Shown: positions 7,703 through 15,116 of the stretch, piece by piece
Layout of the letters: every line of letters begins with the position of its first letter
Numbering within the stretch: position 1 is the first letter of the stretch
NCBI RefSeq assembly: GCF_011742875.1
Contig: NZ_JAAQTL010000001.1
Coordinates: 1,736,001-1,800,000, forward strand
DNA: 64,000 nt
Origin: Luteibacter yeojuensis
GTDB taxonomy: Bacteria; Pseudomonadota; Gammaproteobacteria; Xanthomonadales; Rhodanobacteraceae
Direction: 5' to 3'
The notes under the pieces: model-generated
The model's database searches: none
What the model was told of the DNA's origin: nothing
What the model saw: only the letters and a program-made list of their open reading frames with translations
Translations under genes and position numbers: made by a program

Positions 7703-8386
7703 TCATTTCTCGTCGCGATGTAGCTTCCTCCTCAGTTCGTCGGCGGCGCCGCTCGCCATGTCGGTCACCGCGGCAAGCAGCCATTCGTACGGCTCATGCC
7801 AGGTCTGCTTGTACGACACCTCTTTCATCCCCAGCGCCGCCGCGCGCCATGTCGGACCCTGCTTCGTCGTCCCCTGCCCCAGGCATCGGTCGCACGGGGC
7901 TACACCCGCACGCGCGCGAACCTCGCCGGATCCACCACAGCACGAGCAGCGCCGAGGCTCGGCGATCTCCGTGAGCACCGCCTCGCGCAGGTGCTTGTAC
8001 GTCTCCGTGATCGTCACGGGCTCCAGCCTTTCGATCCACTTCGGCCAGCGACGGGCATGCGCTTCCGCATATTGCCGCTGCGCCGAAGCACGCTCGCCTG
8101 GTGAAACGGCTCCTGCGACGGCGCCGAGCGCCTTGTACATCGCCAGCTCTCGCTCGGTCCACTCCTTCAGGAGGAGGTCCATCAGAGCCCGATCGAGTTG
8201 CGAGGCGGTGAGCGCTGCGCCAGCGGGCCACCACAACCGGCACATGAGCTCGCGCGGCAGACCGGCGGGAACCATGCCTATCGCCGCGGCGATGTCCTGC
8301 GGCGTCAGTTCGGGGATACCACCGCGCCCGATGTCGTATCGGACCGTGGACGGGTTGAGGCGGGCCATCAGTTCGGCTGCGTGCAT
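7703..8386 (-). CDS. Q-like late antitermination protein
   Basis: A 227-aa protein from the ATG at 8386, with AGGGGAAA upstream. A zinc-finger-like pair CSCC (147-150) and CDRC (165-168) sits within Gly-rich loops, as in the lambda Q zinc motif. The downstream WRAAALGM and KQTWHEPYEWLLAAV also recall Q. The N-terminus has DIAAAIGMVP, comparable to Q's DVMAAMGM. It should load on RNA polymerase at the late promoter immediately downstream and let it read through the terminator into tRNA, lysis and packaging genes. It is the last gene of the early rightward operon. Confidence 0.75.
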   Translation of the reverse strand: MHAAELMARLNPSTVRYDIGRGGIPELTPQDIAAAIGMVPAGLPRELMCRLWWPAGAALTASQLDRALMDLLLKEWTERELAMYKALGAVAGAVSPGERASAQRQYAEAHARRWPKWIERLEPVTITETYKHLREAVLTEIAEPRRCSCCGGSGEVRARAGVAPCDRCLGQGTTKQGPTWRAAALGMKEVSYKQTWHEPYEWLLAAVTDMASGAADELRRKLHRDEK

Positions 8387-8400
8387 GGTGTTTCCCCTGC

Positions 8401-8619
8401 TCAGTTCTTCGTGTCGTTTGTGGCGCCAGCAACGCCGGTCTTCTTCTGCTGTCTTGCCGCACGGCGGAAATCGCCTGCGGCCTTGTTCAGCTCCCGTGCC
8501 GCGCGCTCGCATGCCTTCGCCATTTCGACGTACGCTTGTCCCGCCTCGTGCGACGCATCGATCAGTGAGCGCACGGCGTTAAGCCTTAACGATGCCCGGG
8601 TCGCGAAATGGATGGTCAT
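8401..8619 (-). CDS. Small hypothetical phage protein
   Basis: A 72-aa Ala/Arg/Lys-rich helical protein starting MTIHFATRASLRL. Its ATG at 8619 overlaps the stop of the VRR-NUC gene (ATGA) and it ends 15 bases before the Q-like start, so it belongs to the same transcript. I do not recognise a family; composition suggests a helical, possibly nucleic-acid-binding protein. Confidence 0.5.
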   Translation of the reverse strand: MTIHFATRASLRLNAVRSLIDASHEAGQAYVEMAKACERAARELNKAAGDFRRAARQQKKTGVAGATNDTKN

Positions 8620-9059
8620 GCGGGCGCACCTTCGATCAGGACTTCCCTGGTCAGGTACTGAAGGATTGCCGTACGTGCTTCCCACCAGCCATTGCAGCGA
8701 ATGGCGCAATAACCCTGGTCGGCAAGGCGGTGCAGCCACTCCTTCTGCTCAGGCGAGAGCATGCCGCCTTTGGTGCGCTTCATCTCAATGAAGAGCCCGT
8801 GGTACTGGCCACGAGCCACAGGCAGGCAAAGGTCAGGCACGCCCGACTTCATACCCTCCGCGCGCAGCTTCGCGCCCTGACGAGAGAACCGGCTGCGGCG
8901 GCCTGATCCCGTGTTCTTCGAAGCCAGCGCAGCACCGTTGGGAATGGCGAACAGGAGATGCAATTCCGGTAGCTTGGCGGCGGCGACCTCCGCCCATTCC
9001 ACCAGGGTCGCCTGCTCCTCGTGCTCGGTGGGCAGCGGCAACGCCCGCGCGCTCGTCAT
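8616..9059 (-). CDS. VRR-NUC domain nuclease
   Basis: A 147-aa single-domain protein. PNGAALASKN, GMKSGVPDLCLPVARG and LFIEMKRTKGGMLSPEQKEW match the VRR-NUC core of the PD-(D/E)XK superfamily, with catalytic Asp in VPDLCL and Glu-x-Lys in IEMKR. Stand-alone phage members act on branched or flapped DNA, for example Holliday junctions, and may replace lambda NinG/Rap. It overlaps the Ref-like gene by four bases. A role in phage recombination or packaging is inferred. Confidence 0.85.
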   Translation of the reverse strand: MTSARALPLPTEHEEQATLVEWAEVAAAKLPELHLLFAIPNGAALASKNTGSGRRSRFSRQGAKLRAEGMKSGVPDLCLPVARGQYHGLFIEMKRTKGGMLSPEQKEWLHRLADQGYCAIRCNGWWEARTAILQYLTREVLIEGAPA

Positions 9060-9595
9060 GCTGCCTCCGGGAAGCGCGCGGGCAGGTTCTCAATCATCCA
9101 GTCCTGCAGCGCCAGCAGGGCGTCGTCGTCCCGGTAGACCTCGCGGAAGCGGCGCGGCTCCCGCCCGAAGCTGGGTCCATACATCACAGCGTGATCCTGG
9201 TAACCAAGGTCCGCGAAGATCAAGCGCGCTGCCTGGTGATGATGCTCGCAGAGGCACACCGTGAACCGATGGCCACGCCGGCGACCGCCGCTGAGCAGGT
9301 GGTGGATCTCGAGGCTCTGGCCGTAGCTGGCACGGCAGCAGAACCGTTCCGTCTCATTGAGGTAGCACGCTACGCACCCCCGCACGCGAGCCGCGGCCCA
9401 GCGCTCCCGCTCCGCCTTCGTCGGCTTGGGCTTCGGCTTGGCCGTTAAGGTCTTACGGGGATATGCCGTCAGGGCCTTGCCCGACTCGTCGAAGGCCGCC
9501 GTTAAGCGCTTCTTCGCCTCGCGGATGACCGCAGTCGCTGCGAAACCGCGGCGAGCCTGGAGGGGTGTCTTCCGGATGAGAGGGGTGCGCTTCAT
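9056..9595 (-). CDS. Ref-family RecA-dependent nuclease
   Basis: A 179-aa protein. The C-terminal domain carries GCVACYLNE, SLEIHHLLSGGRRRGH and CLCEHHHQ, the Cys/His zinc and HNH-like catalytic pattern of the phage P1 Ref family. The N-terminal 60 residues are Lys/Arg/Pro-rich and disordered, also as in Ref, where they help DNA binding. P1 Ref cleaves DNA within RecA-made displacement loops. It overlaps its neighbours by four bases on each side. Confidence 0.8.
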   Translation of the reverse strand: MKRTPLIRKTPLQARRGFAATAVIREAKKRLTAAFDESGKALTAYPRKTLTAKPKPKPTKAERERWAAARVRGCVACYLNETERFCCRASYGQSLEIHHLLSGGRRRGHRFTVCLCEHHHQAARLIFADLGYQDHAVMYGPSFGREPRRFREVYRDDDALLALQDWMIENLPARFPEAA

Positions 9596-9990
9596 GCAGG
9601 GACCTTCTGCGAGGCTGCACCCGCGCGCCAGTCGTCCTCGAAGGGGACGCCCTCGGCCTGCAACTCAGCGATGATCTCTCGGCCGATCTGGGTTGCGGCA
9701 TCATCGGAAAGCCTGAAACAGCAAGCCGTGCTGTAGCGGCGTTCCTCGGTGAGGAAGCCTGCTGCGGCCAGCTTTCGAAGCCTGGACAGGGCAACCGCCC
9801 CGCTGCATCCGGCTATCTTCGCGAAATCCCATGAGTGGAGGCTGGTCAGATTGAGCGTATGCGAGGTCGGCTCTCGAACGGATATCGTCCGCATTCCGCT
9901 CGCATAGTTGTGCTGGTATGCCCAGGACGAAGACGTCTTCGCGGCCTCGGTGGCCATCTTCTTCGCACTTTCCAGGTCGATGCGCTTCAT
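9592..9990 (-). CDS. Hypothetical phage protein with winged-helix-like segment
   Basis: A 132-aa protein. LHSWDFAKIAGCSGAVALSRLRKLAAAGFLTEERR looks like a winged helix (helix-turn-helix plus wing) in about residues 52-86. The C-terminus is a short helix with acidic residues. It is coupled by ATGA to both neighbours. It may regulate or assist replication genes, but no family is recognised. Confidence 0.5.
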   Translation of the reverse strand: MKRIDLESAKKMATEAAKTSSSWAYQHNYASGMRTISVREPTSHTLNLTSLHSWDFAKIAGCSGAVALSRLRKLAAAGFLTEERRYSTACCFRLSDDAATQIGREIIAELQAEGVPFEDDWRAGAASQKVPA

Positions 9991-10325
9991 GCGGCCTTCC
10001 TCCCGCGCAGCCCCGCGATGTGGCAGACGAGGTCCTGCTCGATCTCCTGCAGGTCGGCCACGGTGAGACGCTCACCCTCGCGCTTGGCCTGGTAGATGCC
10101 CACCAGCTCGTTCCCATGGACGCGGCAGTGCCGGTCGTAGTCGACGTGGCGCCAGGAGTACGCGGCCACCTCGCCGTTAGCGCCGGCGAACAGGGCTATA
10201 CGGCCATGGTCGCCGACCGCGGCTTTCACCTTCTTCACCAGGTACTCGCCACCGACATGGTTGAAGTTGCCCAGGTAGGTGCGCATGGCGCTGACCTGGC
10301 GGCGGGGGTTGCGGATACAGCTCAT
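9987..10325 (-). CDS. Hypothetical phage protein
   Basis: A 112-aa protein in the replication operon, coupled by short overlaps. The alternative start MRTYLGNFN is at codon 14. It contains GRIALFAGANGEVAAYSWRHVDYDRHCRVHG, a beta-rich segment, then a helix. No known family is recognised and no catalytic motif is visible. Confidence 0.5.
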   Translation of the reverse strand: MSCIRNPRRQVSAMRTYLGNFNHVGGEYLVKKVKAAVGDHGRIALFAGANGEVAAYSWRHVDYDRHCRVHGNELVGIYQAKREGERLTVADLQEIEQDLVCHIAGLRGRKAA

Positions 10326-10738
10326 TCCTCGATGCCTCGCATGTGTGGCTTGATTCCGCGCTGGGCGCGCTCGTTGTAGGCCTTACGGTCGTCAGGTTGC
10401 TTTGCGTAGAACCGGCGCCAGCTCGCCTCGAATTCGGGAAGGTGCGCCAGCTTCTCGCCGTCGATGACCATGCCGCCGACGTCCCGCTCCGCACCCCACG
10501 CCTCGCCAGCATCGTTCCGGGCGAAGACCGGGCGGGCGCCGAGGGACTCACCGGGATTGCGCGCGTCGGACTCGCGGAACGTGTCCAGCATCGAGGCCAC
10601 GAGCGGGAACCGCTTGCGGTACTCGGCGCGGCGTTGCGCCTTGGCGGCGTCGTGCTCCGCGCGCTTATCGGCACGGTCGGGCGCCACCCGCGCCAGCAGA
10701 TCATCGGCCTTCAGCGACACGGGCGCGGCGGCGGCCAT
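10322..10738 (-). CDS. Hypothetical phage protein downstream of dnaB
   Basis: A 138-aa highly charged protein, with many Arg, Asp, Glu and Ala residues and no cysteine. Its start shares a base with the dnaB stop (TGATG). Position after the helicase would suit a helicase loader or primosome accessory like lambda P, but there is no sequence evidence for that. Confidence 0.5.
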   Translation of the reverse strand: MAAAAPVSLKADDLLARVAPDRADKRAEHDAAKAQRRAEYRKRFPLVASMLDTFRESDARNPGESLGARPVFARNDAGEAWGAERDVGGMVIDGEKLAHLPEFEASWRRFYAKQPDDRKAYNERAQRGIKPHMRGIEE

Positions 10739-12057
10739 CAGAAGTCCTCGCCCATCGCGGCGCCCCAGGCAGCGTCTGCGCGCGTCACGGCGTCGCTGGA
10801 CACGCCGACCGGGATTTTGTCCGTGACGTGGAAGGTCATGTACTTGTAGTCGGCCTGCAGGGCCAGCTTGATCGTCACACCGTTACGCTGCTTGCCGACG
10901 ATCAACTCGATGAACGTGAAGAACTTCGGCTTTGGCCGCCACAGGAACAGGATGACGTCGGCGTCCTGCTCGATGGAGCCGGAGTCGCGCAGGTGTGACA
11001 TGTTCGGCTCCTTGCCCTCGGCCTCGCGGTTTAGCTGCGAGAGCAGGATCACGACGATATTCAGTTCCTTCGCCAGGTTCTTCAGGGCCGCGGTTATATC
11101 GCCGATCGCCGTGGTCGTGTTCTCGGCCTTGCCCTTCTTAATCAGCTGCAGGTAGTCGATCGCGATGGCGCCCAGCGGCGTGTCGGTTTCGTCGAGTTGC
11201 GCCTTCAGCTGCCGCGTCCTGGCGCAGATGGCTTCCACCGAGACGCCCGCGGTGTCGTCGATGTAGATGGGCATGCCGCTGATCGCTTCGCATGCTCGGG
11301 CCCACCTGCCCCAGTCAGACTCGTCCATCGCCTTCGGGCGTCGCAGCAGCGTGCCGTCGATCACGCCCACGGCGGACGTCAGGCGGTCGGTCAGCTGCTT
11401 GCCGCTCATTTCAAGCGAGAAGACTGCCGTCGCCTTCCCCGCCGTCGCGATGGAACGGACCACCTGCAGCAACATGGCCGTCTTGCCTACCGACGGTCGG
11501 GCGGCGATCACGACGAGGTCGGGCGCCTGGAAGCCGCCAGTCACCTCGTCCAATTCCGGAATGCCCGTGGGAAGTCCTGTCAGTTCCTCGGTAGCCTCGT
11601 AGCGCGACTGGAGGTCGGCGACGGCTTCCTTGGCGAACTCGCGGATGTGGCGGACTGTGCCCTGGTTGCGCGGCGCGCACGCGGCGAGGATCTTCTGCGC
11701 CTGGCCGTAGGGGTCCTCGTCGTCGAGGTTCGCAATGCGGGCGCCGGCCTGGCGCAGCCGACGAACGAGCGACTGTGCAGCGACGCGCTCGGCGTAGCCG
11801 GCAACGTTGCTGACGCGCCAGCCCTCGGCGAGCATGGCATCCATGGCGAGGTCATTGAGTTCCGGCCGGTCGGTGCCGATGGTCACCGCGTCGAATAGCT
11901 GGCCAGCCTTCGCGCGGGCGGCGATCTCGGCGAACAGCGCGGCGCGGGCGGCGTGCGTGAAGTCCTCTGGCGCCAGCGAGGCGGCGATCTGCCAGTAGGC
12001 CTTCGGCTCGGCCATGCAGCAGCCCAAGACAGCGATTTCGGGGAGGATCGCGCTCAT
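10738..12057 (-). CDS. Replicative DNA helicase, DnaB family
   Basis: A 439-aa protein, slightly short for DnaB (about 470). The N-terminal domain (residues 5-100) is followed by the RecA-like motor with Walker A ARPSVGKTA (186-194), FSLEMSG, the Walker B-like AIAIDYLQLI, VILLSQLNREAE and DSGSIEQDADVILFLWR. It unwinds phage DNA at the fork. Encoding its own DnaB means the phage need not recruit the host helicase with a lambda-P-like loader. It is coupled to the initiator gene upstream. Confidence 0.93.
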   Translation of the reverse strand: MSAILPEIAVLGCCMAEPKAYWQIAASLAPEDFTHAARAALFAEIAARAKAGQLFDAVTIGTDRPELNDLAMDAMLAEGWRVSNVAGYAERVAAQSLVRRLRQAGARIANLDDEDPYGQAQKILAACAPRNQGTVRHIREFAKEAVADLQSRYEATEELTGLPTGIPELDEVTGGFQAPDLVVIAARPSVGKTAMLLQVVRSIATAGKATAVFSLEMSGKQLTDRLTSAVGVIDGTLLRRPKAMDESDWGRWARACEAISGMPIYIDDTAGVSVEAICARTRQLKAQLDETDTPLGAIAIDYLQLIKKGKAENTTTAIGDITAALKNLAKELNIVVILLSQLNREAEGKEPNMSHLRDSGSIEQDADVILFLWRPKPKFFTFIELIVGKQRNGVTIKLALQADYKYMTFHVTDKIPVGVSSDAVTRADAAWGAAMGEDF

Positions 12058-12941
12058 GCCGCAGCCGCCTCGCCGTCGCCGCGCTGCGCCCGCTCCATGC
12101 GATCCATGGCCTTCTCGTAGACCTTCGTCACGGTCTTACTGCGGATCAGGTAATCGAAGTCGGGGCGCCAGTTCGCGTGCTCACCGGTGTAAGGACCGGC
12201 GCCGTTGAGGAACTTCGTTGCGGCGCACTCAGCCCAGAACGCGGTCCAGAACGCCAGCGACTGTCGGCCCTTGCTGCCGTGCCAGGCGGTGCGGATGGCG
12301 GACTTGCGAGCGGGCGTCAGTTCCCGAACCTTCGGGAGGTTTACCATGGCCGAGTTGTAGCCGCGGACGATCTGCGAGTATGGAATCGGATCGGAACGGT
12401 TCGGTGCGTCGTCGCCAGACGATGCACCTTGCTGCTCTTTATCCTGCTCCTGTTCTTGCTCCTGTTCCTGTTCTTGGCTTCGAAGGGGCTTCGAAGGGGC
12501 TTCGTTTGCCCTCCCCTCTCCACGGCACGAGGTGAGGTGGAAAGCGTCTACGTAAAGGCAGAAAAACGGCGTCAGAAAGCGGTTTGCGGGCAGCGCGTCG
12601 TAGTCGGCCTGGATGCCTTTGCAACGGTTGTCACCAGCCTTGAGCGAGTCGGCCACCTGGAAGCGCGCCATCTGGTGCACCCAGACCACCTCGGCGTCCT
12701 CGTCATAGCTGCAAAAACCCACTTCGCAGCACCTTTGAAGGGCCTTTAAAGCCCCTTCAAAGGGGATTCCGGTCTCGTGAGCAAGGGTCGGCAAGGGGAG
12801 GTAATAGAGCCCCAGCATGTTCGCCGACGGGCACGTCATCAGGTACATCGCCACCACCAGCACATCAGGACCCGCCTTGCGCAGTGCCTTGCCGGTGTCG
12901 CCGATCCAGAACTTGGGTCCCACTTTCGCGTAGTCGCGCAT
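12054..12941 (-). CDS. Phage replication initiator (O-like) with Glu-Gln repeat
   Basis: A 295-aa protein from the ATG at 12941 (GGAG nearby). The N-terminal domain has a winged-helix look (DVLVVAMYLMTCPSANMLG, then TGIPFEGALKALQRCCEVGF). A low-complexity EQ run at about residues 155-170 separates it from a C-terminal helical domain (TPARKSAIRTAWHGSKGRQS). Placement just before dnaB fits an initiator that binds the origin and recruits the helicase. Repeats in its own coding sequence could be that origin, as in lambda O. A transcription factor is the alternative. Confidence 0.6.
   Translation of the reverse strand: MRDYAKVGPKFWIGDTGKALRKAGPDVLVVAMYLMTCPSANMLGLYYLPLPTLAHETGIPFEGALKALQRCCEVGFCSYDEDAEVVWVHQMARFQVADSLKAGDNRCKGIQADYDALPANRFLTPFFCLYVDAFHLTSCRGEGRANEAPSKPLRSQEQEQEQEQEQDKEQQGASSGDDAPNRSDPIPYSQIVRGYNSAMVNLPKVRELTPARKSAIRTAWHGSKGRQSLAFWTAFWAECAATKFLNGAGPYTGEHANWRPDFDYLIRSKTVTKVYEKAMDRMERAQRGDGEAAAA
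12432..12504. repeat. EQ-codon repeat plus tandem CTTCGAAGGGG copies, candidate origin repeats
   Basis: Inside the initiator gene, 12432-12476 is a purine-asymmetric low-complexity stretch. It is followed by two perfect tandem copies of CTTCGAAGGGG (12478-12488 and 12489-12499) and a partial third. Lambda's origin lies in the middle of the O gene and has repeats next to an asymmetric stretch; this resembles it. The origin role is inferred. Confidence 0.4.
12732..12765. repeat. Inverted repeat CCTTTGAAGGG / CCCTTCAAAGG in the initiator gene
   Basis: Perfect 11-base arms at 12732-12742 and 12753-12763 around a 10-base spacer, and CTTCAAAGGGG at 12755-12765 is one base away from the tandem repeat at 12478-12499. 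It could be a second initiator-binding cluster. It might also be a chance effect of the encoded FEGALKALQR. Confidence 0.3.
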
Positions 12942-12943
12942 GC

Positions 12944-13183
12944 CTACTCCGGTTTCCGGGTAAGTGCAGACACGCAACCGGCCGGATCCGGCTGTCCTCG
13001 GGCAGCTACTCCCGAGTTAGCGTGCTGCGGGTTGAACAACGAGCCTTGCGGCGATGGCGCCAGCGAGGCGAGGTGCATTTCGGCAGCGACGTGCTGCTCA
13101 GGGGTGGCCACGCGCTCGGCGACATCCACGCATTCGCGCAGGTGCGCGAGCAGGCGGTCGGGACGGCGCGGGCCAGGCGTCAT
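12944..13183 (-). CDS. Small hypothetical phage protein
   Basis: A 79-aa protein from the ATG at 13183, with TGATG coupling to the gene upstream; its stop lies two bases before the initiator start. It contains DRLLAHLRECVDVAERVATPEQHVAAEMHL, a likely helix pair, then an unstructured tail. No family recognised. Confidence 0.45.
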   Translation of the reverse strand: MTPGPRRPDRLLAHLRECVDVAERVATPEQHVAAEMHLASLAPSPQGSLFNPQHANSGVAARGQPDPAGCVSALTRKPE

Positions 13184-13371
13184 CGCGGCGGGCTCAGCAG
13201 CGGCGAGCAGGTGAACAGGCGGCCGTGCCACTTGTCCGTCGAGTCCAGCGCCAGCCGGTAGTAGCCGTTCTCTTCGGCCCAGGCCGGTCGCGGCGACGGG
13301 CATGGGATGCTCGGGTCGGTGAACCGGCACGCCATGTCGTCGCACCAGCACATCCGGGACGGTTGGCTCAT
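13180..13371 (-). CDS. Small cysteine-containing hypothetical phage protein
   Basis: A 63-aa protein starting MSQPSRMCWCDDMACRFTD. The three early Cys residues with a later Cys could bind metal. Coupled on both sides (ATGA at 13371, TGATG at 13183). Function unknown. Confidence 0.45.
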   Translation of the reverse strand: MSQPSRMCWCDDMACRFTDPSIPCPSPRPAWAEENGYYRLALDSTDKWHGRLFTCSPLLSPPR

Positions 13372-13445
13372 GGGGCGAATCCCCGCAGAGCGCGGAGTGT
13401 GGCGAACCACAGCTTCCATTCGGCGTGCGTGTACTGGACCTGCAT
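13368..13445 (-). CDS. 25-aa mini-protein in the early operon
   Basis: The ATG at 13445 overlaps the upstream stop (TAATG), and its own stop overlaps the next start (ATGA). It encodes MQVQYTHAEWKLWFATL and a short Arg/Leu tail, an amphipathic peptide rich in Trp. Perfect coupling on both sides is the reason to believe it is translated. Function unknown. Confidence 0.4.
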   Translation of the reverse strand: MQVQYTHAEWKLWFATLRALRGFAP

Positions 13446-14050
13446 TAGCCGGCGCTCCTCATCGAGACAACGTTCGGCGGCACCTCGTCGGGCAGCGCGC
13501 CCGCAAGCTGGGCCTGGATACCGGCGAGGCTGGCCATCAAGTGCGATACCGCCTCGAGCGCGGGCTTCAGGTGCGGCTGGTCACGTTCGTCCACCCGACC
13601 GTCGGCCACGATGGGCGCCATGGCATCGGTCACGGCCGCCACCCGGCCGAGCATCGCGCTGAAGCACGACAGGCCCTCTTCCGGATCCGCCTTCTTCGCC
13701 GGCAGGCGGTCATAGCGATCGAACAGCGCCAGCAGCGCACGCTCGCGGGATGCGTCCGGCAGCGCCATCACCCAGGGCTCGACGAACTCCACCGGGAACT
13801 CGCTCACCTTGCCGCTGAGCCAGCGATCGACGATCTGGCGGTTGTGCGCCCTGTCCTTCTCGTACTGCGCACCGTCGGTCGGATGCGGAATCCGCAGATT
13901 CGACTCGTCGAACGCCGCGGCGGCCATCGTGTGCGCCAGCATGACGAACGCGTCGGCGAACGCCGTGACGACCAGCTGCCGTTCGGCCTGCGCCTCGCGC
14001 GCGATCCGGCGAACCAACTCGACCTGGGTTTCGTGAAGACGCTTCGTCAT
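13445..14050 (-). CDS. Early-operon regulatory protein, possibly YdaT/CII-like
   Basis: A 201-aa protein starting MTKRLHETQVELVRRIAREAQ. It is mostly helical, with HNRQIVDRWLSGKVSEFPVEF near residues 70-90, which recalls the 'NRQ-x-RWL' stretch of YdaT-like prophage proteins that occupy the cII position. That likeness is weak. It lies upstream of the replication genes and opposite the divergent gene at 14173. A regulator such as CII is the best positional guess. Confidence 0.45.
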   Translation of the reverse strand: MTKRLHETQVELVRRIAREAQAERQLVVTAFADAFVMLAHTMAAAAFDESNLRIPHPTDGAQYEKDRAHNRQIVDRWLSGKVSEFPVEFVEPWVMALPDASRERALLALFDRYDRLPAKKADPEEGLSCFSAMLGRVAAVTDAMAPIVADGRVDERDQPHLKPALEAVSHLMASLAGIQAQLAGALPDEVPPNVVSMRSAG

Positions 14051-14172
14051 GGTGGTGAATCTCACTGGTTGCGACACTTGCGCCATGAACATCACGGCGA
14101 ACGAATTGGGCGGGTTTCCCTTCGTGGCAGAATCGAGCTGCGACACCACCATCCACACACGAAGGAGAACCC

Positions 14173-14469
14173 ATGGAAAAGAGTCCTGCGGGGCTGACCT
14201 ACACGCCCGACTTCACCAAGGACGCGCGCTTTCGCGCGTTGGAGCTATTACTGACGGGGGTCATCCGGCACCTTCCCGATGCGGATCGGTTCCGGCAGCA
14301 CATGGACACGTTGATCGACTTGGAGCAGACGCTGTACGAAACCGAGGCCCGAAAGATTCCGGCGCCGGCGCGAGTAAGCGCGCTGGAACTGGTCAATTCG
14401 CGCATGGAGGAGATCCGGGACGAGGTGAGCCGGATTTTTCAGAATCGCGTTCCACCCGCTGCGCAGTAG
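14173..14469 (+). CDS. Hypothetical helical protein, divergent from the early operon
   Basis: A 98-aa protein with a strong ribosome site (GAAGGAG, seven bases before ATG). It is all-helical and charged: KDARFRALELLLTGVIRHL, then RVSALELVNSRMEEIRDEVSRIF. A possible promoter upstream is TTGGGC (14106-14111) and CAGAAT (14128-14133). It runs against the early operon, and its last 77 bases overlap the convergent gene at 14393-14683. Function unknown; a regulator is possible from its place in the control region. Confidence 0.55.
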   Translation: MEKSPAGLTYTPDFTKDARFRALELLLTGVIRHLPDADRFRQHMDTLIDLEQTLYETEARKIPAPARVSALELVNSRMEEIRDEVSRIFQNRVPPAAQ

Positions 14470-14683
14470 CTATCCGGTTGGACAGGTCACCGATGAGGTC
14501 GGCAGCCAGCCGACCTTCATCGATAGCACGGCGCGAAACTTCCGCCACGCGCTTTCCGAATTCCGCCGCGTCCACCTTGACGTGGAGCTTGCCGATGCGC
14601 GTCGATCGACTGTTCAAACGCGCCAGCCACGCGAAGTTGGCGACGGTGATCGCGAGCGCGACCAGGGAAAGGATCAGGCTCAT
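14393..14683 (-). CDS. Small membrane protein of the early operon
   Basis: A 96-aa product with an N-terminal membrane segment (LILSLVALAITVANFAWL, residues 3-20) and a cytoplasmic basic helix (RSTRIGKLHVKVDAAEFGKR). Its start overlaps the stop of the 29-aa ORF upstream. Early membrane proteins of lambdoid phages often exclude other phages or alter the host envelope; no specific family is recognised here. The 3' end overlaps the opposing gene at 14173-14469. Confidence 0.45.
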   Translation of the reverse strand: MSLILSLVALAITVANFAWLARLNSRSTRIGKLHVKVDAAEFGKRVAEVSRRAIDEGRLAADLIGDLSNRIATAQRVERDSEKSGSPRPGSPPCAN

Positions 14684-14769
14684 GGATGCCTCGCGGTTCG
14701 ATTGGGGGATGTCGCCTTGAGCACCGTCCAGGCGATAGGTGCGGCGAAGGTCAGGAGAGACAGGGCCAT
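14680..14769 (-). CDS. 29-aa hydrophobic mini-protein after cro
   Basis: The ORF starts 10 bases after the cro stop and its stop overlaps the next ATG (ATGA). It encodes MALSLLTFAAPIAWTVLKA and a short basic tail, a likely single membrane helix. GTG at 14778 is an alternative start. The Shine-Dalgarno is weak, so this is a tentative gene. Confidence 0.35.
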   Translation of the reverse strand: MALSLLTFAAPIAWTVLKATSPNRTARHP

Positions 14770-14779
14770 GGCGAACACG

Positions 14780-15043
14780 TCAGCCCGCCCTCCCCGTCAG
14801 AACAGCTTCAGCTGCTTCGGCCGTCGCCCCTGCCGAGGCGGCCGAGGGTCGGTGTCGCCCTGGTTCATCCGACGGAAACAGGTCCGGCCTCTGTGCCCGC
14901 GCCTGCCACTGCCTACCCTCGGGCAGCGGTTCGTCCTCGGCCCAGTTCGAGACGGCGGCCTTGCCCACGCCAAACCAGGCGGCAAGCTGGATGTCCTTGG
15001 TGAACCCAAGGGCGGATCGGACAGCGGCTTTGGTCAGTTCCAT
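14780..15043 (-). CDS. Cro-like repressor
   Basis: An 87-aa protein. The helix-turn-helix is in residues 14-37 (LGFTKDIQLAAWFGVGKAAVSNW), followed by EDEPLPEGRQWQAR, which is the pattern of short Cro proteins. The C-terminal tail is Ala/Arg-rich. It is divergent from the CI-like gene, first in the early operon, and its ATG lies only eight bases after the PR -10 box, so the message is probably leaderless. Confidence 0.8.
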   Translation of the reverse strand: MELTKAAVRSALGFTKDIQLAAWFGVGKAAVSNWAEDEPLPEGRQWQARAQRPDLFPSDEPGRHRPSAASAGATAEAAEAVLTGRAG

Positions 15044-15051
15044 GAGGCGCG

Positions 15052-15092
15052 AGTCTAGAGCTATGAACTTTGTCGAGTCAAGCGCTCTGAAC
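15052..15092 (-). promoter_or_regulatory. PR promoter/operator between cro and cI
   Basis: On the minus strand TTGACT (15081-15076), an 18-base spacer and TAGACT (15057-15052). GTTCA half-sites lie 24 bases apart at 15092-15088 (upstream of -35) and 15068-15064 (in the spacer). The PL promoter at 17840-17869 has the same hexamers, spacer length and half-site placement. CI and Cro are the expected ligands. On the other strand TATCGT (15104-15109) may serve a weak cI promoter. Confidence 0.75.
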
Positions 15093-15116
15093 CGCTTCGT
15101 CCCTATCGTTCCGCTT

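Noticed and set aside
12944..13351. Longer form of the early-operon protein starting at 13351
   Set aside because: The extra 56 residues overlap the upstream gene and look like a shadow; the start at 13183 has TGATG coupling.
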